Source of the DNA: Fidelibacterota bacterium
GTDB lineage: Bacteria > Pseudomonadota > Alphaproteobacteria > Rhodospirillales > Rhodospirillaceae
Direction: 5' to 3'
Length of the DNA: 64,000 nt
Assembly: GCA_947476065.1 (NCBI GenBank)
Contig: CANJPG010000005.1
Span: 18,657 to 82,656, forward strand
Shown here one piece after another: positions 38,250-48,618 of this stretch (its first letter is position 1; the number at the start of each line of letters is the position of its first letter). The notes beneath the pieces are model-generated. The model was given only the letters and a program-made list of their open reading frames with translations. It had not been told where the DNA came from and ran no database searches. Position numbers and translations under genes: made by a program.

Positions 38250-38277
38250 AACCCGGCCCTCGCGGCCGGGTTTTTTA
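38250..38277 (+). terminator. Terminator after the 74-residue gene
   Basis: Nine-pair stem, arms 38250-38258 and 38264-38272, running into TTTTTT. A smaller hairpin ACTCG/CGAGT precedes it at 38229-38242. Confidence 0.9.
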
Positions 38278-38378
38278 TTGTCCGCGCTTTAGAGGCGCGG
38301 AAATTAAGAAAGATTCACGATTCGTTAACGGCTCCCGGGAAAGATGCGGCTACGGATTTAACGCTGGGGCATTTCTCC

Positions 38379-38400
38379 TCCCTCCCCACCCCACAACCCC
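38379..38400 (+). repeat. 22-base C-rich repeat, copy 2
   Basis: Identical to 10961-10982. Here it lies in the loop and 3' arm of a hairpin. On the minus strand it forms a potential G-quadruplex. Confidence 0.85.
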
Positions 38401-38410
38401 AGCAAACTCA

Positions 38411-38445
38411 GCGGCGGATCTTTTAGATCCGCCGCCTTTCTTTTT
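38411..38445 (+). terminator. Intrinsic terminator of the sRNA candidate
   Basis: Perfect ten-pair stem GCGGCGGATC (38411-38420)/GATCCGCCGC (38426-38435), loop TTTTA, then CTTTCTTTTT. Confidence 0.93.
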
Positions 38446-38446
38446 A

Positions 38447-38493
38447 GGGCGCGCAGCGCCCGGCGGATCTTTTAGATCCTCGGCCTTTCTTTG
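38447..38493 (+). repeat. Small hairpin and degenerate second copy of the terminator
   Basis: A six-pair hairpin GGGCGC/GCGCCC (38447-38461) is followed by CGGCGGATCTTTTAGATCC and CGGCCTTTCTTTG (38461-38493), a near copy of the terminator with its outer pairs spoiled. It lies in the upstream region of the next gene. Confidence 0.75.
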
Positions 38494-38506
38494 CTATAAG
38501 CGACCC

Positions 38507-39013
38507 ATGATTTATTTCGCCTACGGCGCCAATCTCAATCTGCGCGGCATGAAGCGCCGCTGTCCGAAAGCCCGGCCGCTGATGGCTGCAACTCTGCCGG
38601 GCTATCGGTTCGAGTTCCGCACCTTTGCGACTATTGTCGCCGATGCACAGGCGGAAGTGCCGGGCGCGTTGTATGAGCTGACGCCGGCCTGCTGGCGCGC
38701 GCTCGACGGCTATGAAGGGCCCGAATACAAAAAGATCACTGTGACGGTGAACACCGCCGAAGGCCCGCGCGAGGCCACTGCCTACATCATGGCGAGCGGC
38801 AAACGCGCGGCGCCGTCTATGGCCTACTGCGGCGACATCGCGCGCGGCTACAGCGATTGGAAGCTGGACGCCAAGCTGTTGCAGCGGGCGCGCTACGCCA
38901 CGCTGTTTCCCGATAAGCCCGAGAGAGTGAGGCAAGAATCTACGCGGCCAGGCCCTGCACCGCCAGGATTCGCGAGGCCCGGAGTCACTAGGCCGGTGAA
39001 GGAGACGCCGTAA
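38507..39013 (+). CDS. Gamma-glutamylcyclotransferase-like protein
   Basis: A 168-residue protein. The N-terminal MIYFAYGANLNLRGMKRRCP is the YGxNL signature of the gamma-glutamylcyclotransferase (AIG2-like) fold; ALYELTP and LDGYEGPEY supply the expected glutamate region. Members cleave gamma-glutamylamines or release 5-oxoproline; the substrate here is unknown. The last 35 residues are proline-rich and overlap the convergent flippase gene by 26 bases, so the tail may be recent. The ATG at 38507 has only a weak ribosome site. Confidence 0.8.
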   Translation: MIYFAYGANLNLRGMKRRCPKARPLMAATLPGYRFEFRTFATIVADAQAEVPGALYELTPACWRALDGYEGPEYKKITVTVNTAEGPREATAYIMASGKRAAPSMAYCGDIARGYSDWKLDAKLLQRARYATLFPDKPERVRQESTRPGPAPPGFARPGVTRPVKETP

Positions 39014-40340
39014 CGCGCCGGCGCAGCTGGGTCGCGGTGAACAGCGTCATGGCGCATAGGCTTGCCGCCGCCGTTGCCAGCGAGGCGATGGCTGCCCCCG
39101 TCGGGCCATAGGTGCGCGTCAGCAGAATCAGCGTCGGCAGATAGACGCCAACGATCACCACAGTCTCGATGCGCAGCGCAATGCTGGGCCGGCCCATGGC
39201 ATAGAGCGCGGGTTCCATAGGAAAGCCGCACAGCGTCAGGCCCGCCGTTGCCACCAAGAGGATCAAGGGAATATAGGCCTCGATGAAGGTCGCGCCGAAG
39301 AAGGTGCTGATGAACAGGTGCCCCGCGAACAGCGAGATCACCAGCATCGCCGCACCACCCGAGGCCGCCACGGCGGCACCTCTTAGAATCAGCGCCTTGA
39401 AATCCTGCCAGTCGCCGCGGCTGCCGATGCGCGCGAACTCGGGGTAGATCGACTGGTTGAGCAGCTCGGCGGGCTTGGAGATGGCGGTGGCCACATCGCG
39501 GCCGATCTTGAACAGGCCGGCCGCAGCAGGCCCCGCCAAGGCGCCCACCAAAATCGTGCTCATCTGCGCGGTGACGATCTGCAGCGAGGAATGCAGGTTT
39601 GAGAAGATCGAGAACTTCCAGATGCCGCCGTGGGGCGCCGTGATGCCCTCCAGTGACAGCGTCATACCTTTGAGCCAGCCGCGGCGGTAAGCTTCGCGCC
39701 AGCCGATGAACACCAGCACCGCGCCGCCGGCCACGCTGGCGACGAACCAGGCCGCGAGATAGGCCCACAGCGGCGCATCCAGCATCACGGCAATGCTGAC
39801 GCCGATCAGCCGGCAGAGCGGCGTGACCACCGCTTGGCCCGCGAGCAGCGCAAAACGGTCGAACAGGCGCAAGAGGCCCGTGGGGGTAGCTAGCACCGTG
39901 AACAGCAATTGCAGGCTGAAGATCTGGGCATAGCCGATGACCTCGGCGCTCCAGCCGATATAAGGGCCGACCAGAGGTGCGGCGATGAAGCCGATGGCGG
40001 CGCCGGCGAACACGCCGGCAATATCGAGCAGCGTGGTGAACTTGATCAGCGCCTGGAAGGCCGCCGTGTTCTTGTTCTCCATGCAGATGGCGCCATAACG
40101 GATCACCGCCTGCCACGACTGGAAGGTGGCCAGCGCCATGATGACTTGAATATAGGTGGTCAGCAGCACGAAGACGCCGAACTGCTCGAGGCCAAGGCCG
40201 CGCGCCGACAGGCTGAGCATGGCCAGGCCGAACAGCCCGTTAGTCGCGCGGCCCGAGAGCAACAGCGTTGCGTTCTTGAAGATGCGCCGTAAGGTGCCGT
40301 CGGCGAACCAGTGCCGGACGGTATGGATGATCTTGCTCAT
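38988..40340 (-). CDS. Polysaccharide biosynthesis flippase (Wzx/MATE-like)
   Basis: A 450-residue membrane protein with about 12 hydrophobic segments, of the oligosaccharide flippase/polysaccharide export family. Segments such as LLSGRATNGLFGLAMLSLS near the N-terminus and QSIYPEFARIG about residue 290 are typical. It would move lipid-linked sugars across the inner membrane. No glycosyltransferase or polymerase is nearby, so its pathway is unknown. It overlaps the convergent gene by 26 bases. Confidence 0.85.
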   Translation of the reverse strand: MSKIIHTVRHWFADGTLRRIFKNATLLLSGRATNGLFGLAMLSLSARGLGLEQFGVFVLLTTYIQVIMALATFQSWQAVIRYGAICMENKNTAAFQALIKFTTLLDIAGVFAGAAIGFIAAPLVGPYIGWSAEVIGYAQIFSLQLLFTVLATPTGLLRLFDRFALLAGQAVVTPLCRLIGVSIAVMLDAPLWAYLAAWFVASVAGGAVLVFIGWREAYRRGWLKGMTLSLEGITAPHGGIWKFSIFSNLHSSLQIVTAQMSTILVGALAGPAAAGLFKIGRDVATAISKPAELLNQSIYPEFARIGSRGDWQDFKALILRGAAVAASGGAAMLVISLFAGHLFISTFFGATFIEAYIPLILLVATAGLTLCGFPMEPALYAMGRPSIALRIETVVIVGVYLPTLILLTRTYGPTGAAIASLATAAASLCAMTLFTATQLRRRVTASPSPA

Positions 40341-40488
40341 GCTGCTTCCAACATGGCGATCGCCGCGGCGAATGCGGAGGACAAACTCATTAAAAAGCCG
40401 ACGCGCCCCAAAAAAACATAAATGCCGTGAAGACCGATGCCGCGCCTAACGACGCAACCCCCTGCTCTCCCCCGGCGTTCTTGCGGTA

Positions 40489-40523
40489 TTAATGCTATAC
40501 TGCGACGCTGACGTCAGCATTAA
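40489..40523 (+). promoter_or_regulatory. Nested inverted repeats with a -10-like box
   Basis: Arms TTAATGC (40489-40495) and GCATTAA (40517-40523) enclose TATACT (40496-40501) and a perfect palindrome GCTGACGTCAGC (40507-40518). This is the layout of a promoter with an operator, ahead of the small membrane protein. No good -35 was found. Confidence 0.45.
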
Positions 40524-40570
40524 ACGATGACGCGGCGCGTGAAACCTGCGCTCACGTGACACAAACCAGC

Positions 40571-40789
40571 ATGACCGCCTATTACCCGCTGCTGACACTG
40601 GCTTCGATCCTGGTCTTTGCGGGACTGGGGCGATATCTCGCCAAGGCGCGCAACCGGAACGGGTTGATATGGGCCGTCGCGGCCGCCCTTCTACCGCCGG
40701 TATTGATTATTTTGCTGCTGCTGCGCCCGCTGACCGCCGAAGAAGCCGCGGAAAATGCCGGCGAAGACACCGACGAGGCGAAAGCCTAA
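40571..40789 (+). CDS. Small membrane protein, unknown
   Basis: A 72-residue protein with two hydrophobic segments (about 4-20 and 32-52, ending LIILLLLRPL) and an acidic tail of repeated E and D. No family is recognised. The ATG at 40571 is chosen; an in-frame GTG at 40556 is possible. Neither has a clear ribosome site. It is preceded by an operator-like palindrome and converges with the acuI-like gene. Confidence 0.6.
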   Translation: MTAYYPLLTLASILVFAGLGRYLAKARNRNGLIWAVAAALLPPVLIILLLLRPLTAEEAAENAGEDTDEAKA

Positions 40790-40809
40790 ATCTCCCTCAG
40801 GCCTTCACT

Positions 40810-41805
40810 TTACGCTTTCACGTCGATCACGACACGCCCACGGGTTTTGCCGCGCAGGATTTTCTCGGCCAGCGCCAGGATATTCGTCAGCGGTTCGATT
40901 TCGGTCATGGCGTCGAGTTTGGCGCGGTCGAGATCGGTTGCCAGGCGCTTCCACGCCGTCTCTCGCCAGCCCGCCGGGATCTCGAAGTAATTGATGCCCA
41001 GCAGTTTCACGCCGCGCAGGATGAACGGCATCACCGTCGTCGGCAGGTCGGTGCCGCCGGCAAGGCCACAGGCGGCAATCGCGCCTTGCGGCTTGGTCTG
41101 CGCCAGCACGGTTGCGAGAGTCCGGCCGCCGACGCTGTCCACACCGCCGGCCCAGCGTGCGGCCTCCAGCGGCTTGGGTTGCCGATCAAGATCGGCGCGC
41201 GTGATGATCTCAGTGGCGCCCAACATCTTCAGATAGTCGTGCATCTCGGCGCGTCCGCTGGCGGCGACGACGCGATAGCCGAGTTTGGCGAGGATGGCCA
41301 CCGCCACACTGCCGACGCCGCCGGCCGCCCCGGTGACGACAATCTCGCCGCTGGCTGGCGTCAGCCCCACTTGCTCGAGCGCCATGACGCAGATCATCGC
41401 GGTGTAGCCGGCCGTGCCGATGGCCATGGCCTGCTTTTCACTGAAGGCCGCCGGCAGCTTGACGATGAGGTCGGCCTTGACGCGCATGAAGGCGCTGTAG
41501 CCGCCCCACATGGTTTCCGACAAACCGCCGCCGATGACCACCACCTTGTCGCCGGCCTTGAAGCGCGCGTCTTTGGAGTCAACCACTGTGCCGGCGATAT
41601 CGATGCCGGGCACCATGGGGAAATTGCGCACGACGCCCCGGCCTTTGCCGGTGACCGCCAGGCCGTCCTTGTAGTTGAGGCTGGAGTAGCTGATCTCGAT
41701 CAGCACGTTCTCGTCGGGCAGGTCGGCCTGGGTCAGCTCCTTGAAGCCGGCGATGTACTGGCCGTCGGCCTGGTTGACGACAAAGGCGCGGAAGGTCTTG
41801 TCCAT
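40810..41805 (-). CDS. Acrylyl-CoA reductase-like MDR oxidoreductase (AcuI/YhdH)
   Basis: A 331-residue zinc-free medium-chain dehydrogenase. The N-terminal SYSSLNYKDGLAVTGKG is the AcuI/YhdH signature, and the NADPH site is VTGAAGGVGSVAVA (about 153-166). AcuI reduces acrylyl-CoA to propionyl-CoA, useful in 3-hydroxypropionate or DMSP metabolism and in detoxification; the true substrate here is unproved. It starts two bases after the stop of the peptide-binding protein gene, so they may share a transcript. Confidence 0.87.
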   Translation of the reverse strand: MDKTFRAFVVNQADGQYIAGFKELTQADLPDENVLIEISYSSLNYKDGLAVTGKGRGVVRNFPMVPGIDIAGTVVDSKDARFKAGDKVVVIGGGLSETMWGGYSAFMRVKADLIVKLPAAFSEKQAMAIGTAGYTAMICVMALEQVGLTPASGEIVVTGAAGGVGSVAVAILAKLGYRVVAASGRAEMHDYLKMLGATEIITRADLDRQPKPLEAARWAGGVDSVGGRTLATVLAQTKPQGAIAACGLAGGTDLPTTVMPFILRGVKLLGINYFEIPAGWRETAWKRLATDLDRAKLDAMTEIEPLTNILALAEKILRGKTRGRVVIDVKA

Positions 41806-41807
41806 GG

Positions 41808-43415
41808 TCACTTCACCACGCTGAGATATCGGCTCAAATGGGTGTCGATGGCATTGGCGCGCCAACCCACGACACGCTGCGAGACCATATTCTTGGTGAC
41901 GCCGTAATACAGCGGGATGACGGGCTGATCGCGCATCAGCTGTTCCTCGGCCTTGTGCAGGAGATCGGCCCGCGCGCCGGCATTTTCCATGGCGGCCGCT
42001 TGCGCAAGCAGGCTGTCATAGGCCGGGTTGTGATAGCGCGCGTAATTGGAGCGCGTGCTGGCGGAATCGAGCACATATAAAAAGCTCGAGGCATCGTTGA
42101 AGTCCGCCTGCCACCCGGCGAAAGCGATGTCGAAGTTGCCCTGGCGCATATTGGCGAAGTGCACTTTGCCCTCGGTATTGATCAGCGTGGTTTCGATGCC
42201 GACGCGTTTCCACATGCTGGCGATGATGACCGCGATGCGCCTGAGATCGAGATTGGACGAATGGTTGTAGGTCACCTGCAAGGTCTTGCCGAGGCCATAG
42301 CCGGCGGCGCTCAGCAGCTGGTTGGCTTCCGCGAGGCGCGCGTCACTTGATTTATCCGCGAAGTCCGCAAAGGCCGGCTGATAGCCGGCAACAGTGGGCG
42401 GCACGAAACTGAAAGCGGGCTGCTCGCCGCCGCGCAGCACTTTGGTCGTCAGCACATCGCGGTCGATGGCAAGCGACAGAGCCCGGCGCACACGCTGGTC
42501 AGCAAGTTTGACGACAGAGGTGTTCACCGCGAGGTAATAGGTCAGCAGCGTCTGGGACAGGCGCGTCTCCACCGGCAGGTCGGTGCGCAGGCGATCCAGC
42601 TGCGCCAGCGGCACGTCGATCTGCGTATCGAGCTCACCGGCGCGAAAGCGCGCGAGGCCCGAGGTCAAGTCTTCGGTCGGCAGGTAGATGACGCGCGCGA
42701 GCTTGACGGCGGCCGCGTCGTGATAGCGCGGATTTTGAACCAGCGTGACGTCCTCATGGGGCCGCCAGCTTTCCAGCATGAAGGCGCCGCTGGCCACCGC
42801 GTTGCCCGGTTGAATCCAGTCGTCGCCCTTTTGCGCGACCACATGGCGGGGAATGATGCCGGCGTAAGCATTGGCGAGGATCTGTGGCAGATAGGCCGCC
42901 GGCGCGTCGAGATCGAGGATCACCGTCGCCGCATCGGGCGCACTCACGCCCAGCGCCTCAACCGCCGCCGCACCGGTATTCACCGCGCGGCCGGACTTCA
43001 GCACATACAACAGGGCAGCGAAGGGCGCGGCGGTCTTGGGGTCCATCAGGCGGCGGAAGGAGAACACCACATCGTCGGCGGTCAGCGGCGCGCCATCGGA
43101 CCAAGTGAGCCTGGGGCGCAGCCGGAAGGTGTAACGCTTGCCGTCGGGTGTCACGGTCCAGGATTCGGCGAGGCCCGGCCCCGGCTGGCCTTCAGGGCCG
43201 TAAGCCACGAGACCTTCGAAAAGGTCACTGACGATAGCCATCTCATAGGTGGTGTTGATCTTGTGGGGATCGAGGCTCGCCGGCTCATAGCGGTTGCCCC
43301 GGCGCAGCGTGCCGTCGGCTGCCGCAACAGCCATGCCGCTGCGCAACAGTGCGAGCGAACTGCATCCAAGTAGCGCCAAGCGACGGGAGAGCGTCAGCAT
43401 GGCGCGATCATTCAT
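41808..43415 (-). CDS. Peptide ABC transporter substrate-binding protein
   Basis: A 535-residue periplasmic binding protein of family 5 (oligopeptide/nickel type). A signal peptide of about 32 residues is followed by LRRGNRYEPASLDPHKINTT and the family core with TFRLRPRLTWSDGAPLTADD. The ATG at 43400 (MLTLSRR) could also be the start. No permease or ATPase lies next to it; the double ATPase at 22.5 kb is the only candidate partner in the window. Ligand unknown. Confidence 0.9.
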   Translation of the reverse strand: MNDRAMLTLSRRLALLGCSSLALLRSGMAVAAADGTLRRGNRYEPASLDPHKINTTYEMAIVSDLFEGLVAYGPEGQPGPGLAESWTVTPDGKRYTFRLRPRLTWSDGAPLTADDVVFSFRRLMDPKTAAPFAALLYVLKSGRAVNTGAAAVEALGVSAPDAATVILDLDAPAAYLPQILANAYAGIIPRHVVAQKGDDWIQPGNAVASGAFMLESWRPHEDVTLVQNPRYHDAAAVKLARVIYLPTEDLTSGLARFRAGELDTQIDVPLAQLDRLRTDLPVETRLSQTLLTYYLAVNTSVVKLADQRVRRALSLAIDRDVLTTKVLRGGEQPAFSFVPPTVAGYQPAFADFADKSSDARLAEANQLLSAAGYGLGKTLQVTYNHSSNLDLRRIAVIIASMWKRVGIETTLINTEGKVHFANMRQGNFDIAFAGWQADFNDASSFLYVLDSASTRSNYARYHNPAYDSLLAQAAAMENAGARADLLHKAEEQLMRDQPVIPLYYGVTKNMVSQRVVGWRANAIDTHLSRYLSVVK

Positions 43416-43474
43416 CGCCCAGCGAAGTTAAGCAAGGCTCAGGTGGCGATAGAAGCGTGCGTTGAGGCCTGGGA

Positions 43475-43561
43475 CCTGGGAATTAATCCCAGGACGACGG
43501 TGGCGCATTTTGCGACGGCTTCACACTCCGCCGTCATCCTGTGACTTGCCCCCAGGATCCA
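43475..43561. repeat. REP-like palindrome doublet, copy 1
   Basis: Two related units: 43475-43500 (CCTGGGA/TCCCAGG hairpin ending GACGACGG) and 43531-43561 (starting CCGTCATCCTG and ending CCCAGGATCCA), with their CCGTC ends facing inward. It lies between the malic enzyme and peptide-binding protein genes. It matches the GTCATCCTGGG-type repeat common in alphaproteobacterial intergenic DNA. Confidence 0.75.
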
Positions 43562-43570
43562 GGAGGAGTC

Positions 43571-45874
<2,304 letters not shown>

Positions 45875-45962
45875 TATTGTCCCTAGGCGCCCCAAACAGG
45901 TGAGCCGCAGTATAACGCCTGGGGCCGGGCCGTACAGCAAGGCGCGGCTTGCGTTCTTTGGC

Positions 45963-47054
45963 CTAACCCATTCCCTTTATGACGTGTTTGGCCACCTTGG
46001 CCATCACGCTGGGCAGGCCGGCGGCGCCGATCTTTTCCAAAGGCGTCCAGATGATCCCGGGGCCCAGCTTCTTGGCCTGGGCGGCGGTGAGATCGGCGGT
46101 GTGAACAATTAATTGCAGGCGGAAATGCGTAAAGACGTGCTCGACCACCCCCGGCAGCACGCGCCATTTGGTCGCGACCGGAGGCGTTTCACCGACGGCG
46201 GCCTTGGCGCGCCCCTTCTGTTCAATCCAGTCGCTGCCGGGCACTTCGGTCATGCCGCCGAGCAGGCCCTTGGGCGGACGGCGTTGCAGGGCGACGCAGC
46301 CATCGGCGCGCATCATCCAATAGGCCACGCCCCGGCGCAGCGGCGTCTCGACCTTGGCGGCCTTGCGCGGCAAGGTCTCGGCGATGCCCAGCTTGCGGCC
46401 TTCGCAGCGGTCATTCCACGGACAGATCACGCAAGCCGGTGATTTCGGCGTGCAGACGGTGGCCCCCAGGTCCATCACACCCTGGGCATAGTCACCGGCG
46501 CGCTCATCGGGCGTGAGGCGCGCGGCCAACTCCCGCAGGCGGGCTTTGCTTTGGGGAAGAGGCTCGGTCACCGCGAACAGCCGCGCCATGACGCGCTCGA
46601 CGTTGCCATCCACAACCACCGCGTGGCGGTCAAAGGCAATCGCCGCGATAGCCGCCGCGGTGTAGGGGCCGATGCCGGGCAATGCATTCAGGCCTTCTTC
46701 GGTATCGGGGAATACACCGCCGTGATCCGCCGCCACGACGCTCGCGCACTTGTGCAGATTGCGCGCCCGGGCGTAGTAGCCGAGCCCGGCCCAGGCGGTC
46801 ATGACTTCGGCCACGGGGGCGGCAGCCAGATCGGCGACCGTCGGCCAGAGGGCCAGGAAATTCTCGTAGTAGCTCTTCACCGCCGCGACGGTGGTCTGCT
46901 GGAGCATGATCTCCGACAGCCACACGGCGTAAGGGTCGCTGGTTTTTCCGGGCAGCGCCCGCCATGGCAGCCGGCGGCGGTGGCGGTCGTACCAGGCCAG
47001 CAGGTCGTCGGAATCAGGTTTTGCGACAGGTTTGGGGACGGGTTTTCTGGCCAT
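45963..47054 (-). CDS. mutY: A/G-specific adenine glycosylase
   Basis: A 363-residue DNA glycosylase removing adenine opposite 8-oxoguanine. The helix-hairpin-helix ALPGIGPYTAAAIAAIAFD is followed by VDGNVERV with the catalytic aspartate, and the 4Fe-4S cluster is C-x6-C-x2-C-x5-C in CTPKSPACVICPWNDRC. A C-terminal NUDIX-like domain recognises 8-oxoG. An alternative GTG start at 47075 adds seven residues. It is divergent from DUF721, as in many alphaproteobacteria. Confidence 0.96.
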   Translation of the reverse strand: MARKPVPKPVAKPDSDDLLAWYDRHRRRLPWRALPGKTSDPYAVWLSEIMLQQTTVAAVKSYYENFLALWPTVADLAAAPVAEVMTAWAGLGYYARARNLHKCASVVAADHGGVFPDTEEGLNALPGIGPYTAAAIAAIAFDRHAVVVDGNVERVMARLFAVTEPLPQSKARLRELAARLTPDERAGDYAQGVMDLGATVCTPKSPACVICPWNDRCEGRKLGIAETLPRKAAKVETPLRRGVAYWMMRADGCVALQRRPPKGLLGGMTEVPGSDWIEQKGRAKAAVGETPPVATKWRVLPGVVEHVFTHFRLQLIVHTADLTAAQAKKLGPGIIWTPLEKIGAAGLPSVMAKVAKHVIKGMG

Positions 47055-47123
47055 GGCCGGGCATTCGTAGCACACTTCAAGAAATCATCCCGATGGCCCA
47101 AAGTGATTTGCTAAACTGGTTTC

Positions 47124-47660
47124 ATGCGCCAGGCCACACCGCCCAAAACGACCGCCAAGAAGGCCGCCGCTGAGCCGCCGGCGCCGCGCCGCTGGCGCCA
47201 GGGGCCCATCACGGTCGGCAGCCTGACCGGCCGCCTGACCCAGCCGGCCCTTGGAAAGCGCGGCTTTGCCGGCGCCGAGATCCTGTCCCACTGGGCGACC
47301 ATCGTCGGGCCCGAGCTGTCGGCCTTCGCCTGCCCGCTGGAGGTCAAATATCCGCGCGGGCGCAACAATGGCGCCACCTTGCACCTACGCGTGGCCCATG
47401 GCGCTGCGGCCACCATGCTGCAGATGAAGCTTCCCGACATCATCGCGCGCATCAACCGCTTCTTCGGCTACGAAGCGGTCACCCAGGTGCAGTCGGCCCA
47501 AGGCCCAATGCCCAAGCGGGCGCTGAAATCCCCGCCGCCCGCGCCGCTGCCGGCCGAAAAGGCCGCCGCCGTGGACAGCCAGGTGGCCGGCGTGGCCTTA
47601 GAGCCCTTGCGTGAGTCTTTGGCAAAACTCGGAAAAACCTTGCAACAACGGGGGCGGTAG
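47124..47660 (+). CDS. DUF721/DciA-like protein
   Basis: A 178-residue protein with the DUF721 core AEILSHWATIVGPELSAFACPLEV (about 50-73) and HLRVAHGAAATMLQMKLPDI. DciA proteins with this domain help load the replicative helicase in bacteria lacking DnaC. The C-terminal tail is proline and alanine rich. It is divergent from mutY with 69 bases between. In many alphaproteobacteria the next genes are a DsbA-like protein and smc; here mipA and a two-component pair come between. Confidence 0.85.
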   Translation: MRQATPPKTTAKKAAAEPPAPRRWRQGPITVGSLTGRLTQPALGKRGFAGAEILSHWATIVGPELSAFACPLEVKYPRGRNNGATLHLRVAHGAAATMLQMKLPDIIARINRFFGYEAVTQVQSAQGPMPKRALKSPPPAPLPAEKAAAVDSQVAGVALEPLRESLAKLGKTLQQRGR

Positions 47661-47733
47661 CTGCGTTGTAGACGTCGGGAAACACACGCCGCGCGACCCC
47701 TCACTCTTCCAACCCACAGGTAAGGTTAAACCC

Positions 47734-48618
47734 ATGCGTTCATTTACGCGCTCATTCGTTCTCAAGCTCTCCGCTGCGCCGTTTATTCTGGCCGCCGCCT
47801 TGAGCGCCGCGCCCGCCAGCGCCCAGAACTTCGACCGCATCTCGACCAGCCTGACCGACACCTTGCAGACCGCCGTCGACATGCTGCCCGAAGGTGTAAC
47901 CAACGTGCGCCTTGGTCTCGGCCCTGTGATCGCGCCCGACTATGAGGGCAGCAACAATTACAACATCGATGCCGTGCCGGCGATATCGCTGCGCTACCGC
48001 AATCTCATCGAAGTCGACAACAACGAAGTCAAAGTCATCGCCTTTCGCCGCCTGCTCACCAGCGGTACCGACGCTTCCGGCGGCAGCATTCGCGTAGGCC
48101 CCCTCGTGCGCATCGATTTCGGCCGCAGCGCCGGCGACAGCCCAGACTTGAAGGGCATGGGCAACGTCGGCACCTCGCTCGAGCTGGGCGCTTTTGTTGC
48201 CTACACGACGGCCGGCGGCGCGCGCATCCGCCTCAGGGCACGTCACGACGTGGTCAGCGGACACGGCGGCGGCCTGGTCAGCGCCGATTACGCCCAGCCG
48301 TTCATCCGCACCGAGCGCTTTGTGCTGAGCGGCACGGTCGCCGGCACGTGGACAACGGGCAAGTACATGCGCTCGTTCTTCGGTGTGACACCGGTGCAGG
48401 CGGCGGCCAGTGGTTACCCGGTATTCACCCCGGGCTCGGGCTTCAAGGACATCAACGGCGGCCTCAATGCGCTTTATCAGATCTCGCCGCAGTGGTCGGT
48501 GGTCGCCGACGCCAACTACAAACGCCTGCTGGGCGGGGCTGCCGACAGCCCCATCGTGCGCATTGCCGGATCACCGAACCAGATGGCCTATAGCGCGTTT
48601 GTTGTGTACTCGTTCTAG
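47734..48618 (+). CDS. MipA/OmpV family outer membrane protein
   Basis: A 294-residue outer-membrane beta-barrel with a signal peptide (cleavage after about ASA, residue 30). The early segment GLGPVIAPDYEGSNNYNIDA is typical of the MipA/OmpV family, and the C-terminus ends in an aromatic, VVYSF, as expected for outer membrane insertion. MipA-like proteins are often linked to two-component systems and to peptidoglycan or antibiotic responses. The ATG follows AGGTAAGG. The response regulator/kinase pair downstream may control it; inference from adjacency. Confidence 0.88.
   Translation: MRSFTRSFVLKLSAAPFILAAALSAAPASAQNFDRISTSLTDTLQTAVDMLPEGVTNVRLGLGPVIAPDYEGSNNYNIDAVPAISLRYRNLIEVDNNEVKVIAFRRLLTSGTDASGGSIRVGPLVRIDFGRSAGDSPDLKGMGNVGTSLELGAFVAYTTAGGARIRLRARHDVVSGHGGGLVSADYAQPFIRTERFVLSGTVAGTWTTGKYMRSFFGVTPVQAAASGYPVFTPGSGFKDINGGLNALYQISPQWSVVADANYKRLLGGAADSPIVRIAGSPNQMAYSAFVVYSF

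Larger units (their letters stand above)
38282..38445 (+). ncRNA. Candidate small RNA, copy 2 (CTCCTCCC loop)
   Basis: Between two terminators. It has a hairpin CCGCGC/GCGCGG (38282-38300), a linker, then a seven-pair stem GCTGGGG (38363-38369)/CCCCAGC (38397-38403). The 27-base loop of that stem contains CTCCTCCC (38375-38382) and the 22-base C-rich repeat. A perfect ten-pair terminator follows. Loops with CUCCUCCC that pair with Shine-Dalgarno sequences define several alphaproteobacterial sRNA families (for example CcsR and alpha-r14). The 5' end could lie anywhere after 38278. Confidence 0.55.
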
